Positions 57,612 to 64,000 of a stretch of DNA of 64,000 bases are shown here, one piece after another. The position numbers were made by a program, and so were the translations under genes. Under the pieces are notes generated by a model that made no database searches, was not told the origin of the DNA, and worked only from the letters and a program-made list of their open reading frames with translations. The DNA comes from Dactylosporangium sp. AC04546 (GTDB lineage: Bacteria > Actinomycetota > Actinomycetes > Mycobacteriales > Micromonosporaceae), in contig NZ_JAHYSG010000024.1 in assembly GCF_022095675.1 (NCBI RefSeq), positions 1-64,000 of the forward strand. Reading direction: 5' to 3'. The stretch's first letter is position 1. Every line of letters begins with the position of its first letter.

Positions 57612-59312
57612 ATGCGCAGTGCGCAGTGGTACGCAGGGGACGATCGCAACTCCTACATCCACCGGGCCTGGATGCGGCGCGGGTTGCCCGCCGACGCGCT
57701 CGCCGGGACGCGGCCGCAGATCGCCATCGCCAACACCGCGTCGGACCTCACGCCGTGCAACAGCCATCTTGACGAGGTCGCCGAGCACGTCAAGCGCGGG
57801 GTCTGGGAGGCCGGCGGCGTGCCGCACAACCTGCCGGTCGTGTCGATCGGGGAGACGCAGGTGCGGCCCACCGCGATGCTCTGGCGGAACATGGCCGCCA
57901 TGGCCACGGAGGAGATGCTCCGCGCCAACCCCGTCGACGGGGTCGTGCTGCTCGGCGGGTGTGACAAGACCATTCCGTCGCTGCTCATGGCGGCGGCATC
58001 CGTCGGGCTGCCCGCGCTTGTGGTGCCCGGCGGGCCCATGCTCACGGGGACGTTCCGGGGGACGCCGCTCGGGTGTGGGACCGACGTGTGGCGGCTGTCC
58101 GAGGAGGTTCGCGCCGGGGCGTTGTCGGAGCAGGCGTTCCTCGACTCCGAGTCGTCGATGATCCGCAGCCGGGGACACTGCAATACCATGGGTACCGCCT
58201 CCACCATGGCCATCATGGCCGAGGCGCTCGGGATGACCATCCCGGGAACCGCCGGCATCCCGGCGCCCGACAGCCGGCTGCTCGTGCGGGCCCACGAGGC
58301 GGGGAAGCTCGCCGTGCGGCTCGTCCAGGACGGCGTACGGCCCTCGGACGTGATGACGGCGGGGTCGTTCCGCAACGCCATCGTCGCGCTCGCCGCTACC
58401 GGCGGGTCCACCAACGCCGTCGTGCACCTGCTCGCGATCGCCGGGCGACTGGGGGTACCGCTGAAACTCCAGGACTTCGATGATCTCGGGTCCGCCGTGC
58501 CGCTCCTCGTCGACCTCCAGCCGGCGGGGCGGCATCTGATGGAGGACCTGCACCGGGCCGGCGGGCTGGCGGCGGTGCTGCGGGAGGTCGCCGACCTGCT
58601 CGACCCGGATGCGCGGACGGTGACCGGGCGGCCGTTCGTCGAGCATCTCGCGGAGGCGCAGATCTGGGACCGCGAGGTCATCCGCCCGCGGGAGGCGCCG
58701 CTGCAACCGGCGGCCGGGATCGCGGTGCTGCACGGCAACCTCGCGCCGGCCGGCGCCATCATCAAGCCGGCCGCCGCGTCTTCGCATCTGCTGCAGCACC
58801 GGGGGCGGGCGCTGGTGTTCGACTCGATCGAGGACTTCCACGCCCGCGTCGACGATCCCGAGCTGGACGTCGACGCCGACAGCGTGCTCATCCTGCGGGG
58901 ATGCGGTCCCAAGGGGTACCCCGGAATGCCCGAGGTCTCGAACATGCCCCTGCCCGCCAAGCTCCTGCACCAGGGCGTCCGCGATATGGTCCGCATCTGT
59001 GACGGGCGGATGAGCGGCACCGCCTACGGCACCGTCGTGCTGCACGTGGCGCCCGAGGCGGCGGCCGGCGGGCCGCTCGACCGGGTGCGCACCGGCGACT
59101 GGGTCACGCTCGACGTGCCCGGCCGCACGCTGCACGTCGAGGCCGACCTGGACGCCCGCGAGCCGTCGGAGGCGTTCCGCAACGCGCTCGCCCGGCCCCG
59201 GCGCGGCTGGGAGCGGCTGTACGTCCAGACCGTCATGGGTGCTGACACGGGCGCCGACCTGGACTTCCTCCTCGGGGCGAGCGGCGACGCGGTATCTCGC
59301 GAGTCACACTAA
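57612..59312 (+). CDS. IlvD/Edd-family sugar-acid (pentonate) dehydratase
   Basis: 566 residues from ATG 57612, in front of RSAQWYAGDDRNSYIHRAWM, the opening typical of L-arabonate/D-xylonate dehydratases rather than of IlvD. The iron-sulphur Cys ligands are in DLTPCNSHLDE, GGCDKTIPS and GHCNTMGTAST. The catalytic region continues with TGGSTNAVVHLLAIAGR, and the C-terminal swivelling domain contains RGCGPKGYPGMPEV. The enzyme dehydrates a pentonate to 2-keto-3-deoxypentonate. It could feed from xylose released by the alpha-xylosidase of this window, but it is not linked to that operon. Confidence 0.88.
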   Translation: MRSAQWYAGDDRNSYIHRAWMRRGLPADALAGTRPQIAIANTASDLTPCNSHLDEVAEHVKRGVWEAGGVPHNLPVVSIGETQVRPTAMLWRNMAAMATEEMLRANPVDGVVLLGGCDKTIPSLLMAAASVGLPALVVPGGPMLTGTFRGTPLGCGTDVWRLSEEVRAGALSEQAFLDSESSMIRSRGHCNTMGTASTMAIMAEALGMTIPGTAGIPAPDSRLLVRAHEAGKLAVRLVQDGVRPSDVMTAGSFRNAIVALAATGGSTNAVVHLLAIAGRLGVPLKLQDFDDLGSAVPLLVDLQPAGRHLMEDLHRAGGLAAVLREVADLLDPDARTVTGRPFVEHLAEAQIWDREVIRPREAPLQPAAGIAVLHGNLAPAGAIIKPAAASSHLLQHRGRALVFDSIEDFHARVDDPELDVDADSVLILRGCGPKGYPGMPEVSNMPLPAKLLHQGVRDMVRICDGRMSGTAYGTVVLHVAPEAAAGGPLDRVRTGDWVTLDVPGRTLHVEADLDAREPSEAFRNALARPRRGWERLYVQTVMGADTGADLDFLLGASGDAVSRESH

Positions 59313-59343
59313 AGCACCCGGACCGCCTGCCGATGCTGCTCAG

Positions 59344-61503
59344 GTGCGGGACAGGTGGTGGCTGTGGTGGACGTTCGCCGGGGCGCTGGCGACGGCCGGC
59401 TACTTCACGTTGCCCGGACTCTCGCGCAGCCTGGTCTACGACGCGATCGGCGCGGTCTCGGCGCTGGTGATGCTCACCGCCGCCCGCCGCAACGACCGCA
59501 CCAGGCGCCTCGCCTGGCTGCTCATGGCGGCGGGCACCGGCGTGTGGAGCGCCGGCGACTTCGTCTACACCTACTACGCCCACGGGCTGCACGCCGAGCC
59601 GTTCCCGTCGTTCGCCGACGTGCTGTACCTCAGCGCCTATCCCCTGATGATCGGCGGCCTGTTCCTGCTCGCGCGCGACCGGGGCCGCAGCCGCGCGGTC
59701 ATCGTGGACGCGACGATCGTCGCCACCGGCGTCGGCCTGGTGCTGTGGACGTTCGTCATGCAGCCCATCGCCCAGGACTCGACCGTCTCGGTCGGCACCC
59801 GGCTCATCGCGCTCGCGTACCCGGCCGCCGACGTGCTGCTGCTGGCGATGGTCGCCCGGCTGCTGGTCTCCGGCGCCGCGCGCGACGCGAGCGTCCGGCT
59901 GCTCGTCGCCGCGCTGGGCGTGCTGCTGACGGCCGACATCGCGTACTCGATCGTGAGCGCGTACACCGCCTACAACGGCGGGCTGTTCGACGCCGGCTGG
60001 CTGCTGTCGTACACGCTGTGGGCCGCCGCCGCGCTGCACCCGGCCGTCCGCGCGCCGGGCCGCCCGCCGCGCTCGACCGGCACCCGTCCTCGGCTGGTCC
60101 TGCTCGCGTGCTCATCGCTGCTCGCCCCGGCCATGCTGCTCGTGCAGGGCCTGCGGGACCCGCGCACCATCGAGTGGCAGGCCGACGGGATCGGTGCCGG
60201 CGTGCTGTTCCTGCTGGTCGTGGTCCGCATGGCCGGGCTGGTCCGCGAGGTGCACACGATGGCCATGTGCGACGAGCTCACGGGCCTGGCCAACCGGCGT
60301 GAGCTGGAGCACCGCATCCGGGCCGCGCTCGGTACCGCCGCCGAGGTCGCTCTCATCGACCTGGATGACTTCAAGGCGATCAACGACCGTCTCGGTCACG
60401 GCATCGGCGACCGGCTCCTCGTGGCCGTCGGCGAACGCCTCACGGCCGCCGTCGCCCCCGGCGACACCGTGGCGCGGCTGGGCGGCGACGAGTTCGCGGT
60501 ACTGCTGCCCACCGCTCCCCACGGCCTCACCGCCGCGCTGGCCGAGCCGTTCACGATCGGCCCGCACCGCCTGCTCGTCCGCGCGAGCATCGGCGTGGCC
60601 GACTGCACCGGCACCGACGACCCGTTCGAGCCGCTGCGCCGGGCGGACGTGGCGATGTACGCGGCGAAGGTCACCGGCGGCCGCAGCGCGCGCTACTCGC
60701 CGGAGCTCGACGCCCGGTCGAGCGAGCACGCGCAGCTGGGCGCGGAGCTGCGGGTGGCGCTGGACGAGGGCCAGTTCTTCCTGGTGTACCAGCCGATCGT
60801 CGCACTCCCCTCGGCCCGCGTGGCGGGCGTCGAGGCCCTGGTCCGCTGGCGCCACCCGGCGCGCGGCCTGGTCAGCCCGGCCGACTTCGTGCCGGTCGCG
60901 GAGCACAACGGCCTGATCGTCGAACTGGGCGCGTGGCTCCTCCGCGAATCGTGCACCCGCATGGAGTCCTGGCGCCGCGTTCACGGCGCCCGCGCCCCGG
61001 AGAAGATGAGCGTGAATGTCTCGGCGCGCCAGCTGTCCGAGCCCGACTTCGCCGATGTTGTGGCCACGGTACTGCGGGAGACCGGCCTACCCGCGTCGTA
61101 CCTGGCGCTGGAGGTGACCGAAACCGCGGTCTTCGACAGCGCCGTGGCCCTGGACACGTTGCGCGCCGTGAAGGCCCTGGGGGTCCGTATCGCCCTGGAC
61201 GACTTCGGCACCGGCCACTCGTCCCTGGGCCTGCTGCGCACAGCACCGGTCGACATCCTGAAGGTCGACAAGACCTTCGTCGACGACCTGGCCGCTCCTG
61301 GCGCCCAGGCAGCGATCGTGACAGCGTTGATCGACGTGAGCAACCACCTGGGCCTGACGGCGATCGCCGAGGGCGTGGAGACCCGGGAACAGGCGGAGCG
61401 GCTGGTGTCGATGGGGTACCGCTACGCCCAGGGCTACCTGTTCGGCCGCCCGACCCCGGACCCCGACTTCACCGCCCCGCTGGCCCTGGCCGAGCGCGCC
61501 TAG
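59344..61503 (+). CDS. Membrane GGDEF-EAL cyclic-di-GMP enzyme
   Basis: 719 residues from GTG 59344; a longer frame begins inside the dehydratase gene and is unlikely. Eight or nine membrane helices occupy residues 1-310 (a sensor of unknown type). The GGDEF domain follows with CDELTGLANRRELEHRI and an intact active site RLGGDEFAVLL. The EAL domain is intact (GVEALVRWRHPARG, NVSARQLSEPDFADV, LDDFGTGHSSLGLL, ILKVDKTFV, AEGVETREQ). Both activities, synthesis and breakdown of c-di-GMP, are possible. Such proteins control development and sporulation in actinomycetes (family knowledge). Confidence 0.93.
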   Translation: MRDRWWLWWTFAGALATAGYFTLPGLSRSLVYDAIGAVSALVMLTAARRNDRTRRLAWLLMAAGTGVWSAGDFVYTYYAHGLHAEPFPSFADVLYLSAYPLMIGGLFLLARDRGRSRAVIVDATIVATGVGLVLWTFVMQPIAQDSTVSVGTRLIALAYPAADVLLLAMVARLLVSGAARDASVRLLVAALGVLLTADIAYSIVSAYTAYNGGLFDAGWLLSYTLWAAAALHPAVRAPGRPPRSTGTRPRLVLLACSSLLAPAMLLVQGLRDPRTIEWQADGIGAGVLFLLVVVRMAGLVREVHTMAMCDELTGLANRRELEHRIRAALGTAAEVALIDLDDFKAINDRLGHGIGDRLLVAVGERLTAAVAPGDTVARLGGDEFAVLLPTAPHGLTAALAEPFTIGPHRLLVRASIGVADCTGTDDPFEPLRRADVAMYAAKVTGGRSARYSPELDARSSEHAQLGAELRVALDEGQFFLVYQPIVALPSARVAGVEALVRWRHPARGLVSPADFVPVAEHNGLIVELGAWLLRESCTRMESWRRVHGARAPEKMSVNVSARQLSEPDFADVVATVLRETGLPASYLALEVTETAVFDSAVALDTLRAVKALGVRIALDDFGTGHSSLGLLRTAPVDILKVDKTFVDDLAAPGAQAAIVTALIDVSNHLGLTAIAEGVETREQAERLVSMGYRYAQGYLFGRPTPDPDFTAPLALAERA

Positions 61504-61622
61504 CCGCGGACCAACCGCAGCCACTCCATCACATCAAGCGGCCGCAAGGACACCACGGAATCGGCCGCGCTCGACGCCCCGTTCGGACCCACGGTTCCGG
61601 ATGGACGGTCCCGGCCGGGACT

Positions 61623-61639
61623 CTCGCCGGAGCGGCGAG
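61623..61639. terminator. Small hairpin terminator
   Basis: Perfect 7-bp stem CTCGCCG around GAG, 2 bp beyond the stop of the minus-strand ABC gene and downstream of the convergent GGDEF-EAL gene. Very GC-rich, no U-tract. Confidence 0.5.
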
Positions 61640-61641
61640 GG

Positions 61642-64000
61642 TCAACCGGCCAGGTGGCCCCAGCGGTGTTCCAGCTCGCGCCACGTGCCCTGGGCCGCCG
61701 CGGTGCCGTCCTGGAGGACCACGACGCGGTCGGCCTGGGTCAGGGCCGCTCGCTTCGACGTCGAGCCGATCACCGTGACGCCGTGCTCGCGCAGGGCGCT
61801 CCACAGCGCCAGCTCCGTGGTCACGTCCAGGGCGGACGAGACGTCGTCGGCGATGAGCAGCTCCGTGCGCGGGGCCAGGGCGCGGGCCAGGGCCAGGCGT
61901 TGCAGCTGGCCGCCGGACAGGCGGGTGCCCTTGTGGCCGATGAGCAGGCCCAGGCCGGCGCCCGCGGCGGCCAGGTCGTGCTCCAGCTGGGCCGTCGAGA
62001 CGGCCGTGTCGGCGTCGACCTCGTGGCCCAGGCGGATGTTGTCGGCAACCGTCCCGGACAGGACCCGCGGCAGCTGGGCCACGTAGCCGATCTGGTTCGG
62101 GCGCAGGAACATCTCCGGCTCGGTCACCGGCTCGCCGTTCCACTTCAGTTTGCCGGTGTGGTGGACGATGCCGGCCAGGGCGCGCAGCAGGCTCGACTTG
62201 CCCGACCCGACCGGGCCCACGACGAGGACGAGCTGGCCGCGTTCGATCGACAGGTCGAGGTCGCGGACCGCCACCGTGCCGTCCTCGTGGACGGCCGTGA
62301 AGCCGTCGAGGTCGAGGCGGCGCAGCGGGTGGCGGGGCGCCGCCTTCGGGGCCGGGGCGGTGCCGGCCGACAGGTCGACGCCCTGGACGCCGGCGCCGTA
62401 CTCGCCGACACCGCTCATCGCGACCGTCCGGCGGGTCCAGACGCGGGCCGACGGCAGCTGGGAGATCAGCGACGCCGTGGTCCAGGCGAACCAGCGTGCC
62501 GAGCCCAGCGTGGAGACCGCGACGAGCGCGGCGCCCGGGGACAGCGCGCCGGTGAGCAGCAGCGCCCACGCCACGATCGGCAGCAGGCCGCTGGCCAGGG
62601 CCGGGGTCGAGCGGGCCCACACCTGGACCGAGATCTCGAACCGCTGGCGGTCGCTGCGGACCCGGTCGAGGCGGGCCAGGTGGGCGAGCACCGGGGCGGT
62701 CGCGCCGGCCAGCTTGACCGTGCGGGCCGCGGACAGCGACGACACGAGCGACGTGGCGAACGCCGCCCGCGCGGCGACCGTCTTCTGCGCCGAGCGTTTC
62801 AGCGACGGGCCGAAGAGGGTCGCGGCCAGGCCGGACAGCACGATCGTCCCGGCCATGAACAGCGCCGGCACGATCGAGCCGGACACGACCGTCATCGACA
62901 CCAGCACGAAAAGGCAGATCCACTGGTCGATGAGGTTGTCGGCCAGCACGACCACCCGCTCGGTGTCGCCGCCCTGCGCGACGACCTCGGCCGGGGTGTG
63001 CTTGCTGACCCGGCGGGGGCCGGTCTGCCCGTGGACCAGCCGCAGGCTGATGCGCAGCAGCTGGCGGACCCACCACTCGGGGAACCACTTGCCGGTGTAG
63101 TACGGCAGCGCGAGCGGTATCAGCAGGCCGCACACGATCCCGATGGCCGGCCAGAGCGTGTCGCCGGCGCCGTCGACCAGGTCGGCCCACAGCCAGGGCA
63201 GGACCGAGCCGTCGAGGCCGAGCAGCACCATGACGGAGAACATCAGCACCGACGCGATCCCGAACCGGGCGTCGTTGGTCGCCAGCTTGAAGATGTTCCA
63301 CAGTGTGCGCGCCTTGGGCAGGTCGGGCAGCGGCGGCGGGTCGGCCTTCGCCGCGCCGCCGACGGCGTCGACCAGGGAGGACGGCAGCGCACTGCCGACG
63401 ACGACCGGCGATGCGGCGCCGCTGGTGGCCAGCAGCGCGGCGAACCGCTGCGAGGTCGCCATCGGCCCGGCCTCCACGACCTGGCCGTCGGCGAGGACCA
63501 CGACCTCGTCGCAGTTGCGCACCGACGACAGCCGGTGGGCGACGATGATGCCGATCCGCCCGCGCAGCATCCGGTCGGTGGCCCGCTGCACCTGCTGCTC
63601 GGTCACCGGGTCGAGCCGCGCCGTCGCCTCGTCGAGGATCACGACCTGCGGGTCGCGGACCGTGATCCGGGCGAACGCGACGAGTTGCTCCTGGCCGGCC
63701 GACAGCACGTGGCCGCCCTCGCCGAGCCGCGTGTCGAGGCCGTCGGGCAGGTCGGCGACCCAGCCGGTGAGGCCGAGCTCGTCGACCGCGCGGGCGGCGG
63801 CGTCGAGCAGCTGCTCGTCGAACAGCGCGATGTTCTCCGCGAGCGTGCCGGCCAGGATCTCGGTGCGCTGCGGTACCACCGCGATGAACCGGCGCAGCTC
63901 CTCGACGTCGACGTCCAGCAGGTCGGTCTCGCCCAGGAACACGGTGCCGCGGGGCAGGTCGACGGCGCGCGTCAGCACCTTGGCCAGGGTCGACTTGCCC
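61642..64000 (-). CDS. Tandem ABC exporter (NBD-TMD-NBD visible), 5' end beyond window
   Basis: At least 785 residues, open to the edge of the window, where the reading GKSTLAKVLTRAV shows the first Walker A cut by the boundary. NBD1 then has LSAGQEQLVAFARI (signature) and VVILDEATARLDP (Walker B). The second membrane domain of six helices follows (LWNIFKLATNDARFGIASVL onward). NBD2 has GPVGSGKSS, LSGGQLQRLALARAL and LLIADDVSSALD. The end of Walker B in NBD2 reads ADDVSSALD: the catalytic Glu is replaced by Asp, so the two sites are probably unequal. Fused heterodimer-like exporters of this kind move drugs, peptides or lipids. Confidence 0.9.
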   Translation of the reverse strand, partial: GKSTLAKVLTRAVDLPRGTVFLGETDLLDVDVEELRRFIAVVPQRTEILAGTLAENIALFDEQLLDAAARAVDELGLTGWVADLPDGLDTRLGEGGHVLSAGQEQLVAFARITVRDPQVVILDEATARLDPVTEQQVQRATDRMLRGRIGIIVAHRLSSVRNCDEVVVLADGQVVEAGPMATSQRFAALLATSGAASPVVVGSALPSSLVDAVGGAAKADPPPLPDLPKARTLWNIFKLATNDARFGIASVLMFSVMVLLGLDGSVLPWLWADLVDGAGDTLWPAIGIVCGLLIPLALPYYTGKWFPEWWVRQLLRISLRLVHGQTGPRRVSKHTPAEVVAQGGDTERVVVLADNLIDQWICLFVLVSMTVVSGSIVPALFMAGTIVLSGLAATLFGPSLKRSAQKTVAARAAFATSLVSSLSAARTVKLAGATAPVLAHLARLDRVRSDRQRFEISVQVWARSTPALASGLLPIVAWALLLTGALSPGAALVAVSTLGSARWFAWTTASLISQLPSARVWTRRTVAMSGVGEYGAGVQGVDLSAGTAPAPKAAPRHPLRRLDLDGFTAVHEDGTVAVRDLDLSIERGQLVLVVGPVGSGKSSLLRALAGIVHHTGKLKWNGEPVTEPEMFLRPNQIGYVAQLPRVLSGTVADNIRLGHEVDADTAVSTAQLEHDLAAAGAGLGLLIGHKGTRLSGGQLQRLALARALAPRTELLIADDVSSALDVTTELALWSALREHGVTVIGSTSKRAALTQADRVVVLQDGTAAAQGTWRELEHRWGHLAG

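Overview
This window is about 64 kb of very GC-rich DNA with actinobacterial gene style: GTG starts, third-position G/C, ATGA and GTGA overlaps. Conserved actinobacterial orphan families (SCO4848-like, SCO5388/SCO5389-like), SigE-type ECF factors and an F420-type PPOX protein point to a filamentous actinomycete, most likely of the Micromonosporaceae (Actinoplanes or Dactylosporangium type). That placement is inference from gene content. I see no tRNA, rRNA, CRISPR array or prophage.

Layout. 1-8.7 kb: a GntR/TetR hybrid regulator; a two-component system (1140-3097) divergent from an ABC-2 exporter operon (3234-6453), one permease of which carries a lectin-like extracytoplasmic domain; a DUF6461-like protein; a secreted RTX-repeat protein. 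8.7-14.4 kb: a BtrH-like protein with a repeat-encoded proline tail, a SigE-type sigma factor with its membrane partner, and a partner-switching set (GAF-PP2C phosphatase, STAS protein, RsbW-like ATPase), followed by a CIRCE-like operator with no chaperonin gene. 14.5-22.4 kb: a chitin/cellulose-active LPMO, LigD (phosphoesterase plus polymerase, no ligase), a decayed pair of actinobacterial orphan genes, a universal stress protein, LigA and a thioesterase.

22.4-32.1 kb is a coherent sugar-uptake locus. A LacI regulator converges on an operon of solute-binding lipoprotein, two permeases, GH31 alpha-xylosidase and GH3 glycosidase. Two GAAGCGCTTC-type operators lie in front of the binding protein. 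The logic is import of a xyloside, probably a xyloglucan oligosaccharide, with hydrolysis inside and outside the cell. No ATPase is encoded here, so a shared MsiK-type ATPase elsewhere is implied. 32.1-38.1 kb: PucR regulator divergent from an FAD dehydrogenase, a Tat-exported PhoD phosphatase with a candidate PHO box, and a Ca/Na exchanger-family protein.

38.2-47 kb: small membrane protein, acylphosphatase, a second SigE-type sigma with a membrane partner in unusual order, the SCO5388/5389 pair, hotdog protein, SDR, MgtE-N-like protein and a second two-component system. Between 46,890 and 47,067 lies the most striking non-coding feature: thirteen palindromic TGATGCATCA-type units at an exact 14-bp period, ending at the ribosome-binding site of an MDR oxidoreductase gene.

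48-55 kb: a third two-component system with a carbohydrate-binding-like membrane protein, a methyltransferase/PPOX operon, a frameshifted unknown protein, and a CBM6-DUF1996 secreted protein behind a CebR/CelR-like palindrome. 55-57 kb is a scar region with IS110 and IS256 remnants around a RibD/DHFR-like gene. 57.1-64 kb: a conserved hypothetical, a pentonate dehydratase, a GGDEF-EAL protein and the 3' part of a tandem ABC exporter gene that runs off the window.
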